Shown here piece by piece: positions 31,111 to 41,426 of a stretch of DNA of 64,000 bases. The stretch's first letter is position 1. The number at the start of each line of letters is the position of its first letter. The position numbers and the translations under genes are program-made. Source of the DNA: Erodium maritimum (taxonomy: Eukaryota; Streptophyta; Magnoliopsida; Geraniales; Geraniaceae); contig OY997591.1 of assembly GCA_963921825.1 (NCBI GenBank), positions 37,407,825 through 37,471,824 of the forward strand, given 5' to 3'. The notes below the pieces were generated by a model. That model saw only the letters and a list, made by a program, of their open reading frames with translations, was not told where the DNA came from and searched no databases.

Positions 31111-32060
31111 GATCGTTGTACTAATCGGGAGTTACGGTATCGCGGAGGTTTGTTCGTACCACGTAACGGTGGAGGCGACGAGATGCGAGAGTCGCATTAT
31201 TCGTGTCTGACAGTGCACGTGGGTAGCACTAAGAGGAGCGCGACATCAGGCGGCATATCTAGTTGATCGGGATGCGGAGAGCGGTTGCGGAGTTAGTATC
31301 GTGGTGCCTCACTTGTCAGAAGGTGAGAGCCGAACAACAGCGTCCCGCTGGATTATTGCAACCATTGCGGGTTGCACAGTGGAAATGGGGGCACGTCACG
31401 ATGGATTTCGTGAGCGGTTAGCCGAGTTCGCCTACAACAACAGCTTTCAGGCTAGTATCAGGATGGCACCGTTCAGAGCGTTGTATGGTAGGCCGTGTCG
31501 GTCGCCCGTGTGCGGGGCGGAAGTGAGGAATAAGGGTTTACTAGGGATAGAACTGGACTGATAGATAGCTGAATCGGTCGTGCCAAAGCGTGAGCGGTTG
31601 AAGACCGCACAGAGTCGGCAGTAGCTGTGCTGACAGACGGCGCAGACCTCTCGAGTCAGTAGTCGGTGAGCATGTATCCTTGGAGGTGAGTCCGAAAGGT
31701 GGACTGGTGCGTGTCAACCGCGGTGGAGGCAGGTTAGCCCTGCGGTGTATCGAGCCTTTCGAGGTCTTGAGTAAAGTGGGAGCAGTTGCATCTCGACTTG
31801 CACTACCACCGCAGCTTGGGAATATCCACGTTTCCCAGTTGCGGGAGTATGTGAGGACCCCTCGCACGTCATTGAGTGGGCAGATGTCGAGGTAACGGGT
31901 GATGTCTCATATAAGGAGAAACCGGCTTGTGAAATGGATCCACGGGAGTAGGTCCTGCGCGGAAAGGTCATCCGCTTAGAACGGCTGCAGTAGCGGCACC
32001 ACAAGGCTGAGTCGAATCGGGAGCGCGAAGACGAGGTTCGCGCGAAGTACCCCAATCTGT
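31111..32060 (+). pseudogene. G1 integrase remnant lacking its catalytic core
   Basis: The N-terminal part is diverged (the zinc-binding end near 31300). The frame that reads [13 protein letters not shown] (31380-31415) holds the first catalytic Asp. It jumps within GCGGTTA straight to [12 protein letters not shown] (31416-31455), which normally lies after the core. The segment with the second Asp and the catalytic Glu of the D,D-35-E triad is missing, and the jump also shifts the frame. The C-terminal part ([11 protein letters not shown] region, about 31480-31515, then chromo-like or tail fragments to about 31890) is degraded. The same junction base for base is in G2 (53530-53600), so the deletion predates both insertions. 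Confidence 0.8.
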
Positions 32061-32106
32061 TCAACTCCTGAGTTACATTTGTTTAAAATTTCGCGGACGA
32101 AATTCC

Positions 32107-32122
32107 TTTAAGGGGGGTAGAT
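32107..32122 (+). other. G1 polypurine tract
   Basis: TTTAAGGGGGGTAGAT directly before the 3' LTR start (TGTAAGAACC, 32123). Confidence 0.85.
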
Positions 32123-35100
32123 TGTAAGAACCGCTCCCGGTCAACGCTAGTCAAATCGGCGAAAAACAGGAAAATTTAAAATTTTTGGACATACACCTAA
32201 ATGAACCCAAATTTGACCCCGAGGGTCATATCGGACTTGAGTTGACCCCGATATCGACCAAAGTGAGTTCTGGAGGACTCATGGCAACTTTCTGACCAAT
32301 TTGGGAAAGGTTGACTTTTTGCTGGAAAAGTCAACCGAGCGACGTTTTGGTCCGTTCGAGGCTCGTTTTGGATCCAAAAAGCTTAGCCGTCATCACAACG
32401 GTCTTAGTTGAGCCGTTTCCTTGTAGCCCGTGAAGTTTCGTAATTTCTTGGAAAATGGGACCGTTCGGGGCCCGAGACGGCCGAATTTCGCGAATCTGAC
32501 AGAAAAATATCTACAAAGATATTTTCTAAAGAGGTGGGACCCACTTGCCACTTGTCACACAAGTGGTGGTGTCAGGTATTTTTTTGAACAAAACAAAAGG
32601 GAAATGAGTGGTAGTTTGTAAATAAGAAGAGATTGGTTTAGTTTGTTTAAACAATTTAAAAGGAAATGAAAGGGAAGTCTCGGCCATTTAGAAAAAAAAG
32701 GAGAAAGTAGAGAGAGAAAGTGGAGAGAAGAAAGAGAAGGAGAAAAGGGAAAAGAGAAAAGAAAAGTGTTGGGGTTTTGTTATTTCCCAACGATCCAACC
32801 GGTGGATCGTCTCAACGATCGAAGAATCAAGCTCCCGGCTTCATTCCCTACGCTGAGTACCCTTTCGATTTTCGTTTTGGTACGTTTAAAAGTTAGGGTT
32901 TGGGTTAAACGTATAGACTTTGGATGAGTTGAGGTGTTGGGTTCGTTGGAGGCGTTTTAGAGCGAAGAATGAACGTTTTCCGGTGACCGGAGGCTCGGTG
33001 GAGTTCCGGCCACCGTGTATGGTGGCTGCCGGAGTTGGGGGGGTGGCTGGCCGGAGCTAGGGCCGGCCACCATGGTGGTGAACCGGCCCAACCACCCACG
33101 ACCCTTGATGGCCGAGTGGGGCCCACATGCTCGGGTCTCGGGTTTTCATGTTCGGGTGGTTTAGGACGTTCCCCAAGTCGTTAATCCACACCCGGAACGA
33201 ATTTTGGAATTAAATTGTAAAAGTTGTAAATGACGGGTTTAGAAACTTTAAACGCGAATTAAATTGCTTTGAAGTCGGAAATTGATTCCGTCGATTGCAT
33301 TGGAACCCTTGAATTATTCTAAGACCGTAGAAACGAAAACGGGAATTTTTGGAGCCCCGGAAGGGCGTTTTCCAATCCCGGGCAGATTCGCCGGGCCGGG
33401 CGAATCGGGCCCTTCCGGGCCCATTATTGACAATGTCGAGTAATTGGGAAGTTCGGGAGTGATCGACATTATCGGGGTTGCGTTTGGGCGTCAAGTGTAT
33501 TAAAAATTCAGTTTATGCCTGCGAACTTTAAAGTGTTTTAAATTGTGTTCTTATTAGATCGTGCCACCGACAGAGGAAAGGGAAAGCTAGGCGAGTGATC
33601 GTGAGCACGCCGGAGCTTGGTTGGGAACTTTTGGGAAAGCGTACGACGTAGGGAAAAGTAGCCGGATCTCGGCCATGACTAGGGAAAGTTAATAGTAGAA
33701 ATGCATGTGACACTTGGGTGTTGTGGATTAAGTAAGTTTATCGAACAATAGAAAGGCAGGCGACACCGGGTGGTGTCGTATGATACGGGAACATATCGAA
33801 CAATAGAAATTCATGTGACACTTAGTAGTGTCGTAGGAGCAGTGAATGTATTGATATTAGAAATACTAGAGGCATTTTGTTATGCCCGGAGGTTGATTGT
33901 ATTGTTTGTGGGTGGCCATGAGTGCCCATGGGGTATTGAACCCGTATTTTATTGTTGGTGTCTTGGGTGGTCATGAGTGCCTTTGGGGTGTTGACCCGTG
34001 TATTACTGTTAGTGTGTCGTGGGTGGCCATGCATGTGTGCCTTTGGGGTGTTGACCCGTGTATTACTGTTAGTATGTCGTGGGTGGTCATGTGTGCCTTT
34101 GGGGTGTTGACCCGTGTATTATTGTTGGTGTGTCGTGGGTGGCCATGAGTGCCTTTGGGGTGTTGACCCGTGTTTTACTGTTGGTGTCTTGGGTGGCCAT
34201 GAGTGCCGATGGGGTTGTTGAACCGTGTTTTACTGTTGCTGTCTCGGGTCGCCATGAGTGCCTATGGAGTGTTAAACCTGTGTTGTCGCTTGTTGTTGAA
34301 CTTTGGTTGTGATTGTGGTTGCCTGAGGGTGGACAGGTCGACCGCCTAATCCTACTGAGTGTCTGGGAAGTTGCGTTGGTGTTGGCTAGCCTCCCGAAAG
34401 AGATCGGTAAGGTTGAGCATTCTTGGCGATGAAGGGCAGCTCCCCTTCCGACTAGCTATCGGAAAAGTATGGCGTTGTATATCGCAGACAGGTCGACCGC
34501 CTGATCCGGCTGAGTGTCAAGGAAGATGCGTGGGCAGGCTCGAGCCCAGCCGGTTAGCAACTGGCACTGAGCAGCTGGAGTGCGATCCTTTGTGATCTTG
34601 TTTGGTGTGTGATCCTTTGTGATCTTGGGTGTTGTGTGGTTATCTTTTGAGTCTTTGGTGGAGGTCGTAACCGTTGTGTCAGGTCTACATTACGTGTCCG
34701 AGTGTTGAGTTGGTTGGGGAAAGTAACAGTTTGTGTGTCAGTCGGGTTACTTGAGTTGGGGATAGTAGTCCCCGGTGTTTGGGTTGTTGTTGGTGTTTCC
34801 GGCATTGTCTGCTAGTATGCCGTAGTCAGTCTGGTATCCGTGGTGGTGAGCGAACGCTCACCCCTAGCTTCTTTTCCTACAGGTACTGGTCGCGAGATGG
34901 ACTGGGGGAGCTCTCGAAGCTTGAAGAGTTGGGAGCGGGAGTCCGGGTTTCCTTTTGAGTTTAGCGACGTACGCCATGTCTTTTGTCCGCTTGTTTGGAC
35001 GTGCTTTTGAGTTGTAAATTATTATTTTGAGTAACTAAATGGTGATTTTAAGCGATTTATTCAAAAGGTTTGAAAATGGTTTTATTGTTTTACCGTTCGT

Positions 35101-35136
35101 GTTCTGGGTTCGGTTCTACTGAATTTGGGGCGTGAC
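32123..35136 (+). repeat. G1 3' LTR (3.0 kb)
   Basis: Starts TGTAAGAACCGCTCCCGGTC and ends GGGGCGTGAC (the final A appears changed). U3 carries the opposed W-box pair (32309-32336). Near 32700 is a purine-rich AGAGAG tract and at 33900-34280 tandem GGTGGCCATGAGTGCC units. The duplicated GGACAGGTCGACCGCCT block is at 34333 and 34489, and the hairpin at 34846-34861. Polymorphisms against the 5' copy are scattered, so G1 is not a very recent insertion. Confidence 0.88.
34846..34861 (+). promoter_or_regulatory. Conserved LTR hairpin (G1 copy)
   Basis: GTGAGCG-AA-CGCTCAC, about 275 bp before the LTR end, followed by a pyrimidine-rich stretch and CTACAGG. Same relative place as in G0. Confidence 0.55.
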
Positions 35137-35165
35137 GACACTGATGTGTGAAATTTTGGGTAGTG
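35137..35165. repeat. Possible continuation of the tandem array beyond G1
   Basis: ACACTGATGTGTGAAATTTTGGGTAG resembles the array phrase ending CAGTGTGAAATTTTGGGTGC (near 11513). The left break is in GTAGTAAA, which in the array precedes this phrase by about 50 bp. This suggests that G1 and its nested elements interrupt the array. The match is short. Confidence 0.45.
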
Positions 35166-35270
35166 AGCCATAATGTAAATTTTGCTTCTTTAATGGCACG
35201 ATATTTTTTTATTGTCTATTTTTTTATCGTGTTGTATGTTATGTGTATGTTTGGTGCAATTCATTCCGAT

Positions 35271-35495
35271 ATGGACAATGGTATTGAAAATGAAACAGCG
35301 ATAGTGGTAGTAAGCCCATGTCGTGGAAAGACATACATCCCAAATTGCAACCAGTACCGAATACCATACAAAGGGAAATTATTCCCGACTTTGAGTCATG
35401 GGATACTGTTTTACAAAATATATGGTACGATCGCTGGGTTTGACATGAGGTTGAACACAATAAAGAAGGATAAAGGAAAATGTTTGATCATGAAG
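35271..35495 (+). pseudogene. FAR1/FHY3-type DNA-binding domain fragment
   Basis: From an ATG at 35271, the frame contains YIPNCNQYRIPYKGKLF, then SHGILFYKIYGTIAGFDMR and a lysine-rich LNTIKKDKGK. This matches the start of the plant FAR1 zinc-finger domain: P-x-x-G-x-x-F, then FYxxYA, then GFxxRxxxxKK. FAR1 domains derive from Mutator-type transposases and act as light-signalling transcription factors or in MULE transposases. The expected Cys and His ligands lie downstream and are replaced by a Copia LTR (from about 35502), so the domain is incomplete. Residues before 35271 are probably array or intron sequence. I cannot tell whether it came from a host FRS-like gene or a MULE. Confidence 0.55.
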
Positions 35496-35501
35496 TACAT
35501 A

Positions 35502-36407
35502 AGTGTATTAATGAGTTTCTTCCTCCGGTGTGACCCTTAGGTTTATGCATGTCGGTAGATCAATGTAAAATCCCATTTAAATTGATCCTACATCAGTGGC
35601 AACTAATGAAACTTTAGTATTGCCTGACACTGCATAGCGAATTGACCCTATTGATTCTAACCTTTATGTCGTTTATGTCACTATCCTTTTATCACCAACA
35701 TCCTAATTGAGATAAGGCATAGAGCCGTCATATTTATGATTCTCAATCATTATTCCTTGATATGTGAGATGGCTGAATATATGATACCCGGTATCATTTG
35801 CATGACCATGCTATTCTTTTTGTCACTCTCGATCAAGCGACTGAGGAGCGGTATTTTTTCCTTACCTCGGTATGAGGGATAAATATTTTAGCCGTCTTTC
35901 GTATCACTCATGCAGTCCGTCCCCAAGACAATCCTAACCTATATGGAAGCCCTGTTACGGAAAACGTTAGGCTTAGGTCAAACTCAGTTGTTTACTGCAT
36001 AACGATCACAAATACTCATTGATCTAAGAATACATTACAAGTTAGGACACTAAATATGTTCATGACTTAATCTATGAAACATACTCAGAGTGGGTGATCC
36101 AATATCATGTCCCACGTGATATCTATGATCAGGCTCTGTAATCTCATTCCAATGACTAACAGAACGCAAGCCATAAAGAGCCATCTTTCATACTAGTCGC
36201 CTCTAGTGAAGCTTTGTTTACTAGGGACCCATCGAGTGTGATCTATCTCGATCTATGGTTATATTCTCATGGTGGGCATAGATTAGAACACAGATCGATA
36301 TATTACTCCAATACATAAGTAATGTAAAGCCACTTTAATTTTATTTATAAAGATGATATATATACATTTGGACATATATGATTGAACTACGGACACTAAG
36401 ACTAACA
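35502..36407 (-). mobile_element. Truncated Copia LTR
   Basis: The reverse complement begins TGTTAGTCTTAGTGTCCGTA (36407 downwards) and follows the solo LTR at 59896-61584 for about 900 bp. It stops in GTGTTAATGAG near 35502, with the 3' half missing. No TSD could be recovered. Confidence 0.8.
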
Positions 36408-36490
36408 TTTAACTCCCCAAATCCCCAAATTCTCTTTGTAGTTTGCCTCTAAAGCATTGTGTTTTTCGTGATCATCTCTCTCAAGCATCA

Positions 36491-38389
36491 TGAATGATTC
36501 TAAGAAGATGAAGCTCATGAAGCTCGCCAAGAAGTTCCAAGCTCGCAGAAAATCCTCAAGTCCTAGTCAAAAGCCAATTTGGAGAAGATTGCTCATAAAG
36601 AGCAACCCTCGTCTGAACCAGAAGCCGCCCAACTTCCTCCTTCAAAAGCTATTGCTCATTTGGTAGATTTTGAGAAAGGTAATCCTGAAACCCCTCTTGA
36701 ACAATCAGTTGAGGATGATGCTAGTAAAGAGCCTGTTGTAGAATCTCGGAAAACAGAAAGCACTAGAAAAGTTGTTGACGTTCCTTCAAATATTTCTTTT
36801 GAAAAATTTGTGCATGCTAAGATAGAGAAAAAAGATAAGGTTATAGAAAAAGATATCGTCTCAAAAAAGTTTGTAGATATTCTCAAGAAATTTGAGAAGA
36901 AGGTTGAATATGAAGTCAGATTAGAGGATCTTGTTACTAATGTCGTAGAAGAAGTTTTAAAGTCTGTGGAAAAGACGTTAGTCCAAATGTTGTTTTTGTT
37001 GAAGAAGAAGAGGGTTTCAGATATGTTGAGACAGATGTTCAGGAGGAAGATGTTGATCATGTTAATGAAGAAGTCAATCCTATAGACCTTGAATCTGTGG
37101 AGGAGAAAAATGAGAAGAAGAGAAAGGGAAAAAGTGTTTTCCCTACTACAAGGAGAGAGTCCAAGAGACTTGAATCTCAATGTTCTATAGAAGAAGGAAA
37201 AATTGCTACTCACTTTAGTAACCCGAAGAGAAAAGATCCAAGTAAGAAGGGCCCTAGTACCTCTGATTATAAGAAATGTGCCAAGTCTACCCTACATCTG
37301 GTTGATGATTCCTCTTCTGAGGACGAAGAAACTGAAAGGGGTGTGCTGATGCCACTATTTTCTGACAAGAATCTGATGAGTATTCAAAGAGCTCCACCTG
37401 GTGTTCTAGATGCTTCTATGGACAATGTGTCGTTTCATAATGAAAATGTTGTTCAAAAGTGGAGGTATGTGTACCTGCGAAACATCAATCAAAAGAGGGA
37501 GCTGTCTGAGGAAGCCAAGAAGATAGAGCAAGTCATAAATTTCCTACAAGATGCCAAGTTGATGAAAATTGTCATTGACATTAGTCTAGTTTATCCACAT
37601 CTGGTAAGGGAATTTATTGTCAATCTTGATTCTAGTTTTGATGACCTTGAAGATTCAGATTACAACAAAGTGGTTGTGAGAGGCGAGGATATAGATGATA
37701 GTGAAGATGTTATAAACTGCTATCTGGGAAGGCCAACTACTCATGTTCAGCAAAAGGATGTCATACTTCATGATGTTGCAAAGGAGATAACTAGAAATCT
37801 AGAGAAGAAATGGCCAACCAAGGGGAAGCTCTCTTCCTTAGTGCTCACACCTATGTATTCCATCCTCCATAGGATTGGATTAGCTAATTGGGAACCCTCA
37901 TATCATGGATCAAGCACCATACCAGAATTGGCTAGACTTATCTATGACATAGGTATGTCATCTACTTTGAACTTTGGCACATTTGTTATTATCCATCTCT
38001 CTCGTCATGCATGATCATTTGCCATAAAGTTTCCTATTGGGTTCCCTTCCCTAATTTTTGGACCGATTATGAGCCAACATCCCAAAATACTAAGGGAGTA
38101 TGGTGTTAAGGGGAAGAAGCCTGCAATGCTGACCTTCAGCAAAAAGCACTTCAAAAGCACACATATCCGTGAAGATGTCCGAACATCTAACAAGAAGGCT
38201 CAGGGAAGCAGCAGCTCACGAGGTCTTAGTCTTCCTAGAACAAACATTGAAAAGGTTTGTGGTTCAATCATAACCATGGACCAGCACAAGAAGATACTTG
38301 AAGACCTACTCCAAGATCTGCAGGCAAGACAAGATGTCAAGGGAGATGTGGTTCCAGATGACTCCTCAACCAAATCCAATGTTATTTGA
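36491..38389 (+). pseudogene. Envelope-like / 'putative plant transposon protein' ORF of a Sirevirus-like Copia element, broken
   Basis: A Lys/Glu-rich N-terminal half starts at ATG 36491 (MNDSKKMKLMKL) and shifts frame near 36575. It continues at 36579-37085, then 37097-38014 in another frame, and a last piece at 38069-38389. The 37400-38014 part carries the conserved core seen in plant envelope-like and 'putative plant transposon' proteins: WRYVYLRNI, YPHLVREFIVNL, SILHRIGLANWEPSYH and ARLIYDIGMS. In Sirevirus-type elements such an ORF lies after pol and just before the 3' polypurine tract, as here. Function in plants is unproven; an envelope role is only proposed. At least three frame breaks make it non-coding. 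No signal peptide or membrane segment is obvious. Confidence 0.65.
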
Positions 38390-38649
38390 AGTTATGTGTT
38401 TCCTTACCACCTTAATGATACTACTAATTTTTTTTTACATTATGGATATGTGTTTTAAACACTTATTGCTCTGGGGTATGTTTAAGCTTATGATGGTTGA
38501 TGTATTATGACTCTCTGCTACACTCTACTACAAGACACTACTTTTTTTGGATATGATGATGTCTTGTGATATGTTTGGATTAGCTACTACTTCACTTCCT
38601 TCACTTCTCTGTTAAGCAGTCATTGCTTTTCTATCTTTGGCAACTTTTT

Positions 38650-38900
38650 GAGGCAATCAAGGGGAGTAGATATTGTGTTTTGTTGAAGCATGCTGGTGGA
38701 ATTCGAAATGTTTTGATATCCGTTTTTGTTTGAAGAAAGCAGAAGCTAGTGTCTATATATGAATATAAGTTGTGGTTTAAAGATATCTGCTTTGATTGAT
38801 GAAGCATTCTAGGAAGATTTTAATCTTTTGATCTCTCCTTCTTTGTCGTCCCCTGAGTTGAAGAATTTGAAGTCCTTGACCTTAAAATAGCCAAAGGGTG
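38650..38900 (+). other. Polypurine tract and probable LTR start of the envelope-bearing element
   Basis: GCAATCAAGGGGAGTAGAT (38653-38671) is a good polypurine tract, and the following TTGTGTTTTGTTGAAGC would open the 3' LTR near 38674. CTATATATGAATATA (about 38752) could be its TATA box. The LTR is cut short before 38900, where unrelated Copia remnants begin. Confidence 0.5.
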
Positions 38901-39236
38901 AGATGGTTGTTACATCTGGGTTGGCAATTTATGTGTCAAGAAAGATGTTGTTCAAGATGTCGATCAACAAAGATAAAAAATATGTCTAATCAAATGTTAT
39001 CGAGCATCTTGCGTGTGTCTAGTGTTGAAGATTTGTTTCCTAATTTGAAAATACTTCTGCGATATAGATATGATCTATTTAGGAAGTATTTTGGCACAAC
39101 TTGGAGATTCAACTTGATCGTGACTCTAATAATTAAGGAAACCCTATGAGGCAGATTACTAGTTGTAGGAGCTACAAAACGTGAAGACCAGTTTAGATCT
39201 CCGTTTGGAGAATTGCCGTCATTATTGACTATTTAT
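38900..39236 (+). other. Degraded sequence before the Copia pol remnant
   Basis: An open frame of 83 codons (38898-39149) has no recognisable domain. Composition and position suggest decayed Copia internal sequence, but I cannot align it. Confidence 0.3.
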
Positions 39237-39995
39237 CGTAGCTCCCATTGTGAGAGGTGACAAGTTTTTCTTGAACCAATACCCGAATAATGACATGAAA
39301 TGAGAACAAATGAGAAACATTCTTATGCTTCAGTTGTTGGAAGCTTGGTGTATGCACAGGTCTGTACCATACCTGATATTGCATTCATTATTGGAATGTT
39401 GGGAAGATATCAAAGTAATCCGGGCATCGAGCATTGGAAAGCTACAAAGAAGGTATTGCGATACTTAAAGGGGACTCGAGATTACATGATGGTATACTGG
39501 AGAACGGACAATTTGGAAGTAATCGGCTATTGCGATTTAGACTTCGCTGGTTGTGTTGATTCACGGAAATCAACATCTGGTTACATCTTTATGTTGGCCG
39601 GGGGAGCTGTGTCATGAAGAAGTGCCAAATTGTCCTTGACTGCCACTTCTACCATGGAAGTCGAGTTCATGTCCTGATTCGAGGCTACTTCTCATGGTGT
39701 ATGGCTTAAGAGTTTCATTTCCGAGCTTAGGATCATGGATTCTATCAGCAGACCCTTGAAGTTGTATTGTGACAATTCAGTTGTTGTCTTCATGGCTAAG
39801 AACAACAAAAGTAAAAGTCGAAATAAACATATCGACATAAAGTACTTGGCCGTAAGAGGGCGTGTGAAAGACAAAGTGGTTATCATTGAGCTTACCAGTA
39901 CAGACCCGATGATAATAGATCTTCTGACTAAAGGCATGCCACCAAGAAAATATGAGGATCATGTTAAGAGTATGGGACTTGGTTTTCATATGTAA
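39237..39995 (+). pseudogene. Copia pol 3' remnant (end of RT, RNase H)
   Basis: Typical Ty1/Copia phrases in order: GDKFFLNQYP (39260), YASVVGSLVYAQVCTIPDIA (39325), LGRYQSNPGIEHW, VLRYLKGTRDYM, the RNase H start DLDFAGCVDSRKSTSGYIF (39538), SRPLKLYCDNS, NKSKSRNKHIDIKY and LTKGMPPRKYEDHV. Stop codons at 39300, 39615 and 39676 break it; one normally invariant Trp (AVSWRSAK) has become a stop. No upstream RT catalytic YVDD is present. The rest of the element is missing, and the remnant differs in sequence from C2. Confidence 0.8.
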
Positions 39996-40300
39996 ACTTT
40001 GGTTATTAGAACAATGTTTATCTTTTTAAACTCTTGTTATAGTGATGATTTATTATTTGTAAATGTGTACACATTCAGTATATGATTACATTGGTTAATC
40101 ATGAAATCATCAATTAAGTTTGGACCAAGAATAAACATTAGGTTTATTCATTAAGTTTAAGGAATGAATGTATTGTAATACATGAGAGGTACTACTTGTT
40201 TTTATTAGAGGACATACCGCCATGATTCATGCATTTGGGTCTCTTATTATGTTTGGCATTGAGAAATTAACATTGATCAAGTAAAGCCAGCCCTAGGAGA
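39996..40300. other. Unassigned AT-rich sequence after the Copia remnant
   Basis: May be the 3' non-coding end or LTR start of the same element. No second LTR was found to compare. Confidence 0.3.
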
Positions 40301-40394
40301 ACGCGCGCTCACGCACTGGTCTCCCGTTCGTGTCCCTGCTAGTGTCGGCGTTGATCGACTCGGAGCGTTGAGGTTTTGCTAGTATCATTCTCGA

Positions 40395-40740
40395 CGCTGG
40401 CCAGTCCTTCACATCGACGTTGTACGCCGACCAGTCCTTCACATCGACGTTGGACTCATCTCGTGTGTGATTTCTCACGGAGATCTGCTTCGTCGTCGTC
40501 GATCGTCAAGTTTCATCAGTCGCCGTTCTGCAGTGGGTTTGTTGTGAGGACGGGGTTGTTGGTGAGGTGTGCCGCCGGTCAGGCACACATCGGCGTTGGA
40601 CGCCGGCCAGTCCTTCACATCGACGTTGGACTCGTCCCGTTTGTGGTTGCTCGCGAAGCTCTGCTCAATCGTCGTCGATCGTCTCTGTGGTGGGTTTGTT
40701 GCGAGGACGGGGCTTTGGTGAGGTGTGCCGCCGGAGCTTT
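40395..40740 (+). repeat. Direct duplication, about 190 bp apart
   Basis: GGCCAGTCCTTCACATCGAC with the following GTTGGACTC, CGTCGTCGATCGTC, GTGGGTTTGTTG and GGTGAGGTGTGCCGCCGG phrases occurs at 40420-40580 and again at 40608-40735. An extra short copy of the first phrase is at 40395. The 181-codon open frame over it is GC-driven. It lies right before the truncated start of the G2 5' LTR. Confidence 0.6.
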
Positions 40741-41426
40741 TTTCAGTTGTTCTGTTCTGCAGCAAGTGTTGCTTATTCCCCGAGGAGAAAATGGAAAAAA
40801 GTATGCTCTCGTTCCCCCTTTTTTGTTCCACACTGATCTCCCTGTACAGCGAGTGGGGCCCACGTGTCGGGTCTCGGGTTTTTCATGTTCGGGTGGTTTT
40901 GGAAGATCCCCAAGTCGATAATTCACACCCGGAACGAATTATGGAATTAAATTGTGAAAGTTGGAAATTTCGGGTTTAGAAACTTTAAACGCGAATTAAA
41001 TCGCTCGGAAGTCGGAAATTGATTCCGTCAATTGCATTGGAACCCTTGAATTGTTTTAGGATCGTAGAAACGAAAACGGGAATTTTCGGAGCCCTGGAAG
41101 GGCGTTTTCCAATCCCGGGCAGATTCGCCGAGCCGGGCGAATCGGGCCTTTCCGGGCCCGTGGTTGACAATGTCGAGTAATTGGGAGGTTTGGGAGTGAT
41201 CGACATTGTCGGGGTTGCTTTTGGGCGTCAAATTCATTTAATTTCAGCTTTGCCTGCGAACTTAGAAAGTGTTTCAATTTGTGATCATTGTAGACCGTGT
41301 CGCCAACCGTGGAAAGAGGAGGCTAAACGGGTAATCTGGAGCATTGCCGGAGCGCGAGTATCGGGTTTGACACGCTTCAAAAGGTAGGGAAAAGTAGCCG
41401 GATATCGGCCTTGACTAGGGAAAGTT

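Larger units (their letters stand above)
11653..35136 (+). mobile_element. Ty3/gypsy element G1, nested and defective
   Basis: Parts: 5' LTR in three pieces (11653-11752, 20185-22197, 26640-27469), primer site, long leader, damaged gag-PR-RT-RNase H-integrase remnants, polypurine tract and 3' LTR (32123-35136). The 5' LTR lacks its first 62 bp or so, so there is no duplicated target. Removing the two inserts leaves a 5' LTR of about 2.94 kb, against 3.01 kb for the 3' LTR. The family resembles plant chromovirus- or Athila-sized gypsy elements, but I do not assign a lineage. Confidence 0.85.

Noticed and set aside
40376-40921. 181-codon open frame
   Set aside because: Crosses from the duplicated GC-rich block into the G2 LTR, so it is not one gene.
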